From NCBI GenBank assembly GCA_001931535.1, contig CP016211.1, forward strand, positions 5,315,573-5,379,572: a DNA stretch of 64,000 nucleotides. The letters are read 5' to 3'. Of this stretch, positions 1-11,674 are shown one piece after another (within the stretch, counting starts at the first letter, position 1; the number at the start of each line of letters is the position of its first letter). The notes beneath the pieces are model-generated. The model worked only from the letters and a program-made list of their open reading frames with translations, searched no databases and was not told the DNA's origin. A program made the position numbers and the translations under genes. This stretch comes from Minicystis rosea. GTDB taxonomy: Bacteria; Myxococcota_A; Polyangia; Polyangiales; Polyangiaceae.

Positions 1-35
1 ACGAACGCCCGACTCTTCGGAGACAGCTCGCTCAT
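1..35 (-). CDS. 5' end of a gene coupled to the ECF sigma factor (partial)
   Basis: Only the first eleven codons (MSELSPKSRAF) lie inside the window; the rest is beyond base 1. The ATG overlaps the TGA of the sigma factor gene by four bases (ATGA), so the two are probably translationally coupled. In related myxobacteria a gene at this position often begins with a similar MSxLSPxAR sequence and may act as the anti-sigma partner. That role is inference from position and start sequence only. Confidence 0.5.
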   Translation of the reverse strand, partial: MSELSPKSRAF

Positions 36-628
36 CGTCCCTCTCCTCGATGCGCTGCGAAGGCGGTCTCGAACGCGCGCCGCGCCGCGCGCAGGCGCGA
101 GTACACCGTATTGACGTTGATCCCCAACGCGGCCGCGATCTCGGGCGCGCTCCGTTGCTCCAGCTCGGCGAGCACGAACACGGCGCGCTTGTCGTCGTCG
201 AGGTGCTCGAGCACCAGCGAGAGCGCCCGCAGCGCCTCGGACCGGGCCGCTGCCTCGTGCGGGCTGGGCGCGCCGTCGATCACCTCGAAGTCGAGCGGCG
301 CGAGGCCGCCCTTGCGTCGTTCCCGGCGGCGATGATCGCGGGCCACGCGCATCACGATGCCGAACAGCCAAGTCTGGATCGCGGAGCGCGCTTCGAAATC
401 CGGCAAGCGCCGGTGCACCACCATGAACACGTCCTGCACGGCGTCGTCGAGCGTCTGCTCGCCGACCCCGAGGCTCTTCAGCCCACGCCACACGAAGTCG
501 ACGTGCTCCTCGTAGATGCCGTCGAACGTGAGCGGTGCCTGCGTCGGCGCGGTGCGCCCATCGCCGCCCGCGAGGTCATCCTCCGCAGCGGCGGTGAGAT
601 CAGGCAAGCTCGGCGAAATGGCCGTCAC
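32..628 (-). CDS. ECF-type RNA polymerase sigma-70 factor
   Basis: A 198-residue sigma factor of the extracytoplasmic-function class. Region 2 is visible around YEEHVDFVWRGLKSLG, followed by LDDAVQDVFMVVHRRLPDF and the -10 recognition part TWLFGIVMRVARDHRR. Region 4 is near the C-terminus, with LEQRSAPEIAAALGINVNTVYSRLRAARRA split by a helix-turn-helix. I chose the GTG at 628 because upstream in-frame sequence is arginine-rich and not sigma-like. It lies 31 bases after a secreted-protein gene and overlaps the next gene by 4 bases, forming a three-gene signalling module. The signal sensed is not evident. Confidence 0.88.
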   Translation of the reverse strand: MTAISPSLPDLTAAAEDDLAGGDGRTAPTQAPLTFDGIYEEHVDFVWRGLKSLGVGEQTLDDAVQDVFMVVHRRLPDFEARSAIQTWLFGIVMRVARDHRRRERRKGGLAPLDFEVIDGAPSPHEAAARSEALRALSLVLEHLDDDKRAVFVLAELEQRSAPEIAAALGINVNTVYSRLRAARRAFETAFAAHRGEGR

Positions 629-659
629 GCGCCTTGAGTGGCCGGCCGCGCCGAATCCG

Positions 660-1612
660 TCACGGCACCTCGAAACGAATGCCGAGCAGGGCCCGGCCAT
701 CGAACACCGGCGCCCGGAAGAGCGGCATACCATCGGCCACGAAGCGATCGCGCACCAGCGGGGTGAGGCCTTCGGCTTCGATCGAGAGTGCCACTCCATG
801 CGCGAGCCGGAGCGTCCCCACCGAAGCGAACGTCGGCGAAAGCCACCGTCCGAGCCCCACGCCGTTCATCGATAGCCCGAAGCCCGTGGCTCGCATCACC
901 CCAGCCTCGAAGCCCGCGCAGATCCCGAGCTCGATCGTCGCCCCCACGAGCGGGCGACAGTAGCGCACCGCACCTGCATAGAGCGCCACGCGCGTGCCCG
1001 AAGGCGGCGCGAGCGAAACCGATCTCGGAAGCCACGCGCTCGCTCGGATCTCCAAGCGATTCCGCTGAAATCGAGCACGCCCGCCACACCGATGCCCGCC
1101 GTCGCGCTGGGCAGCGCGGCTGCATCGACGCCGCCCAGCGCTGCCAAGCTCCACCCGAGCGCCTGCGGCTTCCGCGCCGGCGCGATGTCATGCTCGCGCG
1201 GCGCCGCCTCCACAGGCTCGATCGCGTCAGCGCCCGGCGCCACCTCGGCCTTTCGCTGCGCGGCGAGCGCCACGATCACGGCCGTCGCCTCCGCGACCTC
1301 GCGGCACGTGCTCCCCTCCACGCGTCGCACGCCCGGCATTCCTCGCGGCGTCGTGATGGAGATCGACACCGCCCACCGGCCTTCTTCCTCGCGCGACACC
1401 TCGGCGTCCACCGCGACACCATCGGAGCGCGCCTCGACCCGCCGCCCCGTGAGCCGCTCGATGTCCGCCGCGACCCGCGCTTCCTCCGGGCATCCCGCAG
1501 GCGCCGACCAGTGGAGCGCGACCCGAGCCCGCGGCTCGTCCGCCGCGGCACGACCTTCGGCCAGCATCGCGAGCCCCGCGAGCATCCCGAGAGCGCGGGC
1601 CTTCCCGTTCAC
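660..1612 (-). pseudogene. Secreted protein of sigma-factor module, with apparent frameshift near 1060
   Basis: The reading starts at a GTG (1612) with a signal peptide (MNGKARALGMLAGLAMLAEGRAAA) and a conserved-looking block WSAPAGCPEEARVAADIERL. It stays open to about 1064, where the plausible sequence GVLDFSG runs into arginine-rich nonsense. In another frame the protein resumes as LEIRASAWLPRSVSL and runs to a stop at 660 (ending GRALLGIRFEVP). A one-base insertion or two-base deletion around 1058-1068 would join the halves into about 317 residues, with a C-terminal half resembling outer-membrane beta-strand sequence. It precedes the sigma factor in the same orientation. It could be a real inactivating mutation or a sequencing error. 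Confidence 0.7.
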
Positions 1613-1686
1613 GCGCCGAGCCTACCGGCGATGACCGAGGCGACGCAAACGGCGCGCGCGCCGCCTCGATCTTCGTGCTCACCGCG

Positions 1687-1992
1687 TCACTTGCACTTGC
1701 CGCTGTTGCACTTCCGGCCGCCGCACTCGCTGTCGAAGCTGCACTTGCCGTCGGGCGCGATCGAGCACTTGCCGCTGTTGCACTTGGCGCCGTTGCCGCC
1801 GCAGTCCGAGTCGAAGCTACAGCTCGAGCCGGCGCTGTCGGCGCACTTGCCGCTGCTACACTTCACGTTGGGGTGGCAGTCGGAGTTGAAGCTGCACTTG
1901 CCGTACTCACCGGCATCCGCCTCCGGACCGCCCGCGGCAGCAGCGAGGAAGAAGCCGAAGCAGGCGATGAGCACGAGAGCGACCTTGCGCAT
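1687..1992 (-). CDS. Small secreted cysteine-repeat protein
   Basis: A 101-residue exported protein. After a hydrophobic signal segment (RKVALVLIACFGFFLAAAAG) it consists of three tandem units of the form CSF(N/D)SxC...KC(N/S)SGKC, each with four cysteines, twelve in all. This suggests a disulphide-stabilised surface or secreted domain. The ATG at 1992 has a good ribosome binding site (GGAGG, 10 bases upstream). It is monocistronic as far as can be seen. I do not recognise the family; similar short Cys-repeat blocks occur as parts of larger myxobacterial surface proteins. Function unknown. Confidence 0.8.
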   Translation of the reverse strand: MRKVALVLIACFGFFLAAAAGGPEADAGEYGKCSFNSDCHPNVKCSSGKCADSAGSSCSFDSDCGGNGAKCNSGKCSIAPDGKCSFDSECGGRKCNSGKCK

Positions 1993-2309
1993 GATGAACG
2001 AACCTCCGGATCGGTGTTGAGCGCATCGCGTCGCGCCGGCTGCGAAATCCGGCGGACGTGTGACCGGGCACGGTAAACGAGAGCTGCAAGGAAAACCAAG
2101 CGGCGAGCACGGCTCCGTCGCACGCGATGGTGAACCACCCAACAGCACCGCCGCGACTCCTACCCGTGACACGCTCCGCGCATCGTCCCCTGAACGCACT
2201 CCCCGCGTAGGCGGATGAAGAGGCCTGAAGGCGCAAGGATCAGGAGCCTCGAGACTCCTATCCTCGCGCCCCTCGGAGCGCGCGTGCCCTTTTGCGATCC
2301 TCGTTCGAT
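1993..2309. other. Intergenic region of 317 bases
   Basis: The region lies between the esterase stop and the cysteine-repeat gene start, both on the minus strand. It contains the ribosome binding site of the latter near 1992-2010 and the hairpin at 2230-2270. I see no further coding potential or repeat. Confidence 0.6.
2230..2270 (-). terminator. Long hairpin downstream of esterase gene
   Basis: An inverted repeat of about 15 base pairs: GGCGC-A-AGGAT-C-AGGAG, an 8-base loop CCTCGAGA, then CTCCT-ATCCT-C-GCGCC. It has one mismatch and one bulged base. It lies 40 bases after the stop of the esterase gene. There is no clear T-run, so it may be a weak intrinsic terminator or a transcript-end stabiliser. 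Confidence 0.5.
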
Positions 2310-3566
2310 TCAGCGCTTGGTCGAAGAGTCGAAGACGGCGGCGAGGAAGCGCTCGATGGCCCAGGTGGTGACTTGTCCACCGGGGCCGGCGGGGTTGGCG
2401 TCGCAGCCATGCGTAGCCCAAGGCAGCTCGAGGAGGACGTGGCGGACACCGGCGCCTTCGAGGCGGCGCGCGAAGCGGCGGCTCTGCTCCGCGAACACGA
2501 GCTCGTCACGCGTCCCGTGAATCAGCAAGACGGGAGGCGAGTCGGCGACGATGAAGTCGATGGCCGAGGCGGCGTCGAATTGGCTCTTGGCTTCGGCCGG
2601 TGTCCCTCCGAGGTATTCGCGAAGAGTCTTGTGACTGTCGAGCACCAACGGATTCGTGGGGTGGTCCCAGCTCCAATTGAGATCCGAAGGCGCATACAGC
2701 GCGATGGCGCCGCGGATCGCCGGATCATGGGCGGTGAGCGCGCCAAGCAGCGAGAGCTGACCACCCGCGGATCGCCCGAGGAGCGCGAGGCGGGAGCCGT
2801 CGAGGCCCAAACGCTCGGCGTTCTTTTCGATCCAGTGCACGGCTTCCAACACGTCGTCGCGCTGGGCCGGGAAGACGTGGCCCGGCGCGAGCCGGTAATT
2901 GATGGCGGCCACGGCGATCCCGCGCGCGGCGAGATATCCATTCAACCAAGCGAGCTGGGTGCTGTCACCGCTGTTCCACGAGCCGCCGTGAATCACGATC
3001 ACCACCGGCTGCGGCCCCGGCGCGTCCGACCGTCGATAGAGATCCAGATGGAGGCTGAGGCCAGGAAGCTCTCGATACAGATGCCGTGTCGGCACCACGG
3101 TGGGCGTGGAGACCGACAACAGATCACCGAGGACGAGGGGCGCGGGACGCGCCGGAGCCCCGGGAAGCGCGCGCGGCGAGACGCTCCCGAAGGCGGTGGT
3201 GAAACGATCCTCCACGTGTCGCTGGTAACCGATGGCGCGAATCAGCGGAGAGAGCAGCAAGAGCGCCGCGAGCGCGGCCAAGCCCGCCGCGAGCCGAGAG
3301 AGGTCGGCGGCCGGGCCGGGCGATGCAATGCACCACGCCACCAAACCGAGCGCCAACAACGCGAGCACATGGGCCCATTCGGTGGCGGCGACCGCGGGTT
3401 TCCAGAGGAAGCCTATCGGTGCGCGGAAAAGCGCCAGGAGCCCCCAGACGAAGAGCAGGGCACACAGGACTGCCCGGAGGAGGCCGAGAGGGGTCACCAC
3501 GCACAAGTACCCTTCATCGAGCGCCGCCGACAAGGGTGCTTCGGGATCGTATTCCCAATAGGGCAA
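2310..3566 (-). CDS. Membrane-anchored alpha/beta-hydrolase (carboxylesterase/lipase type)
   Basis: A 418-residue protein. The first ~125 residues hold three hydrophobic segments (e.g. LGLLRAVLCALLFVWGLLAL and WAHVLALLALGLVAWCIA). The remainder is an esterase of the hormone-sensitive-lipase/BD-FAE type: oxyanion motif VIHGGSWNSGD, nucleophile elbow GRSAGGQ, then the acid in LLIHGTRDELVF and histidine in ATHGCD. It probably hydrolyses an ester outside or at the inner membrane; the substrate is unknown. The start is uncertain: the first usable codon is a TTG at 3566, yet coding-like residues (LERLLEADDLGGLHHDFGTIP) continue upstream in frame without a standard start. It follows the ketosynthase-fold gene by about 100 bases. 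Confidence 0.82.
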   Translation of the reverse strand: MPYWEYDPEAPLSAALDEGYLCVVTPLGLLRAVLCALLFVWGLLALFRAPIGFLWKPAVAATEWAHVLALLALGLVAWCIASPGPAADLSRLAAGLAALAALLLLSPLIRAIGYQRHVEDRFTTAFGSVSPRALPGAPARPAPLVLGDLLSVSTPTVVPTRHLYRELPGLSLHLDLYRRSDAPGPQPVVIVIHGGSWNSGDSTQLAWLNGYLAARGIAVAAINYRLAPGHVFPAQRDDVLEAVHWIEKNAERLGLDGSRLALLGRSAGGQLSLLGALTAHDPAIRGAIALYAPSDLNWSWDHPTNPLVLDSHKTLREYLGGTPAEAKSQFDAASAIDFIVADSPPVLLIHGTRDELVFAEQSRRFARRLEGAGVRHVLLELPWATHGCDANPAGPGGQVTTWAIERFLAAVFDSSTKR

Positions 3567-3663
3567 TGGGATCGTGCCGAAGTCGTGATGAAGGCCGCCG
3601 AGGTCGTCGGCTTCCAGGAGGCGCTCCAGCGCGCACGGCGGGGAACGAGCCCCGACTCGTGCT

Positions 3664-4719
3664 TCAATCGGGTGCCGAAATCAGCACCGCGCCTCGCTCC
3701 CCCGAATCGCTGCCGGCAATGGATATCGCATAAGGATGCGGCGCATATCCGCGCCGGAAACCCTCTGCGGCGAAGACCAGATGAAGAGGCATGGCCGCCG
3801 CGCCCAAGTGGCCGAGACGCTGCGCGGGGCTGTCCACCTGCTGCGGCTCGCAGAACCAACGCTGCGTGCGCACGCTCGCCGCTTGCAGCTCGAAGTGACG
3901 GAACACCTCGAACGTGAGATCCGTGAGCATCCACCCCGCGCGGAGCCCGACCTGCGCGAGAGGCGCCATGACGGTGCGCAGCGCGGCCGTGAGACCGGAC
4001 GCTTGGAACGCGGAAGCGTCGTTGTCCGGCCGCGCCTTCTCGTATCCCGTCGCGGTCGCGCGGATCTCCGCCTGCACCCGCAGATCCAAGCGGCGCGCGG
4101 TGTCGGCGCGCATGAGAACGACGAACGCCGCCGCTTCTCCGGGGATGAAGGCGTCGATGTTGTCGTTCCGAAACAGACGCTCCGAGGCCGAGAGCGCCGC
4201 GATCCGGCGCGGGTCGTAGTCGGTGTGGACACCGCCGAGGATGGCCGCGTCGATCGCTCCTGAGGCGAGCGCGTCGCAGAGCGGCGGCAAGAGATACGCG
4301 GGCCCCGCGGGACCGCGCGCCGAGGCCTCGATTTGCAGGTCCGGGAGCGTCTTCGCCACGGTGCGCGCGAGGCTCTCGACGAAGGCCTGCGCGAGCGGCG
4401 CGCCGTCGGCGCCGCGCTCGCCGAAGGGCTCGTCGAGCGTCAGCGAGAGGCGCACGCGCAGCGTGGAGGCCCCCGCGCCGAGCCCGCTCACCGCCTCGGC
4501 CAGCGCGCGCCGGCCGAGCACGAACGCGCGATCGGCGCCCACCAACAGCGGATCGAGGTTCGGCAGAAAGCACATGGTGATGGGCTCGCCCTCGCGATCG
4601 ACGAGGGGCGCTTCCCGCATGGCCGCGGCCGCCGCGCGATGCGAAAAGGCCGAGTCCACGGCGCCGAGGCCCACCGGGGTGATGGCCCCGACCGAGACGA
4701 TGGTGGCGAGCGTCTTCAC
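3664..4719 (-). CDS. Ketosynthase-fold protein lacking the catalytic cysteine, partner of DUF2169 gene
   Basis: A 351-residue protein with the overall layout of a beta-ketoacyl synthase: N-terminal VSVGAITPVGLG, central LCDALASGAIDAAILGG, then FIPGEAAAFVVLMRA and C-terminal RLGHLGAAAMPLHLV. At the place of the nucleophile (usually a TACSS-like segment) it reads ARGPAGPAYL, with no cysteine, and the HGTGT motif is not recognisable. It is therefore probably a non-catalytic relative. It starts at a GTG overlapping the DUF2169 stop by four bases, so the pair is one translational unit. Such ketosynthase-like proteins occur next to DUF2169 in type VI secretion effector loci; no VgrG or PAAR gene is visible here. 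Confidence 0.72.
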   Translation of the reverse strand: MKTLATIVSVGAITPVGLGAVDSAFSHRAAAAAMREAPLVDREGEPITMCFLPNLDPLLVGADRAFVLGRRALAEAVSGLGAGASTLRVRLSLTLDEPFGERGADGAPLAQAFVESLARTVAKTLPDLQIEASARGPAGPAYLLPPLCDALASGAIDAAILGGVHTDYDPRRIAALSASERLFRNDNIDAFIPGEAAAFVVLMRADTARRLDLRVQAEIRATATGYEKARPDNDASAFQASGLTAALRTVMAPLAQVGLRAGWMLTDLTFEVFRHFELQAASVRTQRWFCEPQQVDSPAQRLGHLGAAAMPLHLVFAAEGFRRGYAPHPYAISIAGSDSGERGAVLISAPD

Positions 4720-5747
4720 GCCTTCTCCCGCTCCCGCACGATGATGCGCGCGTCCTTGAGCCGTCGCGGCGCGTTCACGTACGCGCGCCACACCATCTCG
4801 ATGGCCAAAGGCTTCTTCGGTCCGATCGCATACAGATCGATGAGCACCGTATCCAGGTACGGCGCGATCACCACCGGATCACGCCCCTTGATGCGAAACT
4901 CGATCTCCAAGGGAACCACCGGCAAATCGAACGCCAGCGCCCCGCCGCCCGGCGTGAGGTTGAGGATCCGCACCGGCTCGCCGCCTGCGAGCGGCGGGCT
5001 CGCGGTGAGGCCCGGCGACGCGCAGAGATTGAAGCGATCGTCGAGATCGTCGGGCGGGAGCGGCGCGCGATACGAGAGCCACGCGTCGTCGTACGTGCCG
5101 GCGTAGCGACGGCGCGGCTCCCAGCTCCGGCCCACCACACCGATGCCCGCGGGCGGCGGCGCGGTCCGCGACGATCGGATCGGGAACGAAGGATCCTCGA
5201 TGTGCGGCGCCGCCGTGTGCGTGAGGCTCGCCGGCTTGCGGGTCACGCCCATGCCCACGGGGTTGCGCGATTCCTCAGCGATCTCCGCGGGATCTTCATC
5301 ATCGCGGCCACCCCACGCATAGTCGTAGCGCATGTCGATCTCGGCGATCGGCTGCGGCGAGGTGAGCCCCGCGCCCTTCTCCACCCAGAGGCGCGGCCCG
5401 AAGATCACGAGCGACTTGGCGAGCGGCCCGACCTCCACCCGCACGTCGAACGAAGGCACGGCCTTGCCCCCCGGCGCATGCGCCTTGGCGACGAAGATCA
5501 CGTCCGTGCCCGGCTTGCGCAGGCAGACGTCGGCCGGATACGCGAGGCTCTCGGGCTTGTCCTCCTCCCACGGGAAGTCCGCGAAACGCACGCCGCGCGT
5601 GCGCTCGGCGGGAGCGACCACCACGTTCGATCCTTCGAGCTCGAAGGTCGCTTTGACGATGGTGACGAGCTTCTCGCCGTCGGCGTCGAGGAGGAGCTGC
5701 GGATGCGCCGCGAAGTCCGTTTGGTTGTCGAGCGCCGGCTGGTGCAC
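4716..5747 (-). CDS. DUF2169 domain protein (type VI secretion adaptor-like)
   Basis: A 343-residue protein recognised from the DUF2169 pattern: early KLVTIVKATFELEG, RGVRFADFPWEEDKPESL, PADVCLRKPGTDVIFVAKAHAP and AWGGRD, with SWEPRRRYAGTYDDAW in the middle. DUF2169 proteins are known from type VI secretion loci, where they can act as adaptors that load effectors onto the spike. The GTG start at 5747 fits the conserved N-terminus. It is the first gene of a pair with the ketosynthase-fold gene. A sequence GATAAT lies just upstream of the start and could be part of a promoter. The cargo is not visible in this window. Confidence 0.85.
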   Translation of the reverse strand: MHQPALDNQTDFAAHPQLLLDADGEKLVTIVKATFELEGSNVVVAPAERTRGVRFADFPWEEDKPESLAYPADVCLRKPGTDVIFVAKAHAPGGKAVPSFDVRVEVGPLAKSLVIFGPRLWVEKGAGLTSPQPIAEIDMRYDYAWGGRDDEDPAEIAEESRNPVGMGVTRKPASLTHTAAPHIEDPSFPIRSSRTAPPPAGIGVVGRSWEPRRRYAGTYDDAWLSYRAPLPPDDLDDRFNLCASPGLTASPPLAGGEPVRILNLTPGGGALAFDLPVVPLEIEFRIKGRDPVVIAPYLDTVLIDLYAIGPKKPLAIEMVWRAYVNAPRRLKDARIIVREREKA

Positions 5748-5863
5748 GGCGGCGATTATCGTGCACCCACGGGCCCCGCGTCACCGACGAACTCGGGTCG
5801 GCCCATGCCACGCGCGAATGCCGTGCGAGAGCCATGGCCGGGCTCGCTCGCAGAGCGCCTCCG

Positions 5864-5879
5864 TGGCGCAGCCCATGCA
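5864..5879 (+). promoter_or_regulatory. Weak sigma-54-type promoter match
   Basis: TGGCGCAGCCCATGCA has GG and GC at the required 10-base spacing and matches 8 of 11 informative positions of TGGCACG-N4-TTGCW. It would start transcription about 30 bases before the membrane protein start at 5920. This is only a weak candidate. Confidence 0.25.
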
Positions 5880-5919
5880 CCACGCACGTTCGCATGGGGC
5901 GTGCGGAAAGGGAGGGAGC

Positions 5920-6597
5920 ATGTCGAAGCCCGAGGATCACGAATGGCCCGCTCGACGAGGGGATCTGCTCTCCAAAGCGCCGCAGGAGCGCGCGATCGAG
6001 GTCGTGGCCGGCGGCTCGATGATGGATGCTTTGTGCGGCGCCGCGGCGATCGTCCTTTCGTTCATGGGCCTCGCAGGCAGCCCGCCGTGGCGTCTCGGCG
6101 CCATCGCCGCCATCGTGCTCGGCGCGGCCCTCGTGGTGCAGGGCGGCTCCTTCGTCGCGGGCTATCGACGACACCTCCACGACGCGGCATCCACCGAGAG
6201 CCTCGCGGATGCTCAAGGTGGCGCGATCGCGGAGCTCCTCGGTGGGGCCGCGTCCATCGCGCTCGGGATCCTCGCGTTCCTCGGCTTCGGCACCGAGCTT
6301 CTCCTGCCGATCGCGGTGATCGTGCTCGGAGGATCGTTCCTGCTCGGAGGCGCGCCGATTCGCAATCTCAGCATGATGGGTCATGGTCCCGAGCCCCACG
6401 TGGCGAGCCCGACGTTGATGGCCACGTCGGGCATGCACGCGCTCGTCGGCATCGGCGCCGGTGTGCTCGGCGTCCTCGCCCTCGTGGGTCTCGCCCCGGT
6501 CCAGCTCACCCTCATCGCGCTGCTCGCGCTCGGCAGCGCCGTCTTCATCAGCGGCACCGCAGTGTCGAGCCGCATGGGCGCGCTTCTGCGTCACTAG
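5920..6597 (+). CDS. Integral membrane protein of unknown function
   Basis: A 225-residue protein. Residues 1-30 are polar, followed by about six hydrophobic segments arranged as three similar pairs (e.g. AAAIVLSFMGLAG then LGAIAAIVLGAALVVQGGSF; AASIALGILAFLGFG then LLLPIAVIVLGGSFLLGG; HALVGIGAGVLGVLALVGL then LTLIALLALGSAVFISG). The repeated V-L-G-x-A/S-x-x-x-x-G pattern suggests internal triplication of a two-helix unit. The start at 5920 has a strong ribosome binding site (GGAGGG). I do not recognise the family. It stands alone, divergent from the DUF2169 gene and convergent with ppk2. Confidence 0.75.
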   Translation: MSKPEDHEWPARRGDLLSKAPQERAIEVVAGGSMMDALCGAAAIVLSFMGLAGSPPWRLGAIAAIVLGAALVVQGGSFVAGYRRHLHDAASTESLADAQGGAIAELLGGAASIALGILAFLGFGTELLLPIAVIVLGGSFLLGGAPIRNLSMMGHGPEPHVASPTLMATSGMHALVGIGAGVLGVLALVGLAPVQLTLIALLALGSAVFISGTAVSSRMGALLRH

Positions 6598-6806
6598 GCT
6601 GCGGAAGGTTCGGAATGCACACCGTCCGCCGGCGTGCGCGTTTGCTTCGCAGCGAGGATGCTTTGAGCTCGATAGGTCGCTTCGCGCTACGCGCCCCGTC
6701 CGTACGAGGCACGCGCGGTGCAGGATCCACCGGCCCGGAGAGCAAGGTCGATTTGCTCGATGTCGGCCTGCAACGACGGCGAACGTGACGCCGCGCCGCG
6801 AACGGC

Positions 6807-7670
6807 TCACGCCGCCGGCTTGTGCGCCTCCGCGTCTTTCTCTGCTTCCAGGGCAGCGTGGTATTCCTGTCGGATCTTCGCGAGATCGACGGTGGGCTCG
6901 GGCAGCTTCATCCCGAGGGCATCCATCGTCGCGCGGAGGATCTGAGACACCGCGAGGTTGCGAAACCACTTGTGGTTGGACGGGATGGCGTACCAAGGCG
7001 CATGGCTCGTCGAGCAGGCGACGAGCATGTCCTCGTACGCGGACGCGTACTCCGACCAAAAGGCCCGCTCCGCATAATCATCCTGGCTGATCTTCCAATT
7101 CCGCGCCGGATCGTCGAGACGCGCCTTGAAGCGCTTCAATTGTTCCTCTTTGGAGATGTGGAGGAAGAACTTCAGAATGGTCGTTCCCGAGGTGTGGAGC
7201 AGCTTCTCGAAGGCGTTGATTTGCTCGTAGCGCTTTTCCCAAGCGGACTTCGGCACCAGGTTGTGGACGCGCGCGACGAGCACGTCTTCGTAGTGGGAGC
7301 GGTTCCAGACGGCCACCCGGCCATGTCCGGGCGCATGCGGGTGGACGCGCCAGAGGAAATCGTGCGCGAGCTCCTCCACCGTGGGTTGTTTGAAGCCGAC
7401 CACGGAGGTGCCTTGTGGGTTCATGGCGCGGATGATGTGCCAGCAGACACCATCTTTCCCGGCCGCGTCGGTTCCCTGAAGCACGATGAGCAGCGCGTGC
7501 CGGCGCTCGCCGTACAAGAGGCGTTGCAGCGCGGTGAGCGCGGTGAGCGTCTCCTCGGTCTCGGCTTTGGCTTCGGCCTCGGACTGGTACTTTCCGTGAT
7601 AGTCGGAGTCGAGATCGCCGTATCGAAGCTTGCTGCCCGGCTCCACGATGAGCTTCTTCTGATAGTTCAC
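6807..7670 (-). CDS. ppk2: Polyphosphate kinase 2 family protein (PPK2)
   Basis: A 287-residue PPK2 enzyme, which transfers phosphate between polyphosphate and nucleotides. The Walker A motif GTDAAGKDG is at residues 66-74, followed by the family blocks RAMNPQGTSVVGFKQPT, FLWRVHPHAPGHGRVAVWNRSHYEDVLV and LKFFLHISKEEQLKRFKARLDDP. The length is normal for single-domain PPK2. The GTG at 7670 has GGAGGG upstream. A 59-codon open frame ends 17 bases before this start and may be co-transcribed. Direction (synthesis or use of polyphosphate) and nucleotide preference cannot be judged from sequence alone. Confidence 0.93.
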   Translation of the reverse strand: MNYQKKLIVEPGSKLRYGDLDSDYHGKYQSEAEAKAETEETLTALTALQRLLYGERRHALLIVLQGTDAAGKDGVCWHIIRAMNPQGTSVVGFKQPTVEELAHDFLWRVHPHAPGHGRVAVWNRSHYEDVLVARVHNLVPKSAWEKRYEQINAFEKLLHTSGTTILKFFLHISKEEQLKRFKARLDDPARNWKISQDDYAERAFWSEYASAYEDMLVACSTSHAPWYAIPSNHKWFRNLAVSQILRATMDALGMKLPEPTVDLAKIRQEYHAALEAEKDAEAHKPAA

Positions 7671-7687
7671 GACGCCCTCCTCTCTTC

Positions 7688-7867
7688 TCACGTGCGGGCC
7701 GCGTGCGGCATCAGAGGGACGTCGACGATGCCGGCCCCGCGCTCCTCCCCCTTGTTCAGATCGACGCCGAGGGGGCTCAGCGTCAGCCGCTTCTCGTCTG
7801 GAGGTGTGGATATCGCGCTCCGCACGCGCGGAGCAGATGGGCCCTGGGAGGCAGGCTGAAGATCCAT
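7688..7867 (-). CDS. Possible small protein upstream of ppk2
   Basis: A 59-codon frame starting at ATG 7867 with AAGGAG eight bases upstream and ending 17 bases before ppk2. The predicted sequence has no signal peptide or membrane segment; its C-terminal half (LTLSPLGVDLNKGEERGAGIVDVPLM) looks like ordinary coding sequence, while the N-terminus is rich in Pro, Ser and Arg. I do not recognise it. It could be a real leader gene of the ppk2 transcript or untranslated leader DNA. Confidence 0.42.
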   Translation of the reverse strand: MDLQPASQGPSAPRVRSAISTPPDEKRLTLSPLGVDLNKGEERGAGIVDVPLMPHAART

Positions 7868-7918
7868 GCGGAGGGCTCCTTGCTCGTGTCCGGCTCGCCC
7901 GGTTCGGGGCGGACGACA

Positions 7919-7934
7919 AGCATGCGACGCTCCA
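7919..7934 (-). promoter_or_regulatory. Weak sigma-54-type promoter match upstream of ppk2 unit
   Basis: On the minus strand TGGAGCGTCGCATGCT keeps GG-N10-GC and matches 8 of 11 informative positions of the -24/-12 consensus. It lies about 55-65 bases before the 59-codon frame. Weak candidate only. Confidence 0.2.
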
Positions 7935-8034
7935 GCGTCCGCCATGCGAGGAGGTGTGCAGCACGAGCATGGCGAAGGCGCGCGTGCTCCGGCGAGCACG
8001 GTCGAGCTCGACGCGGATCACGTCGCGCGACGAG

Positions 8035-11589
<3,555 letters not shown>

Positions 11590-11674
11590 CGGGCCTCCTG
11601 ATCGTGACGGCCTGACCACCACCAGGGCTCGCGAGTTCCGCGCTGAAGTCACATCGTCGCAGCTCATCACGCCC

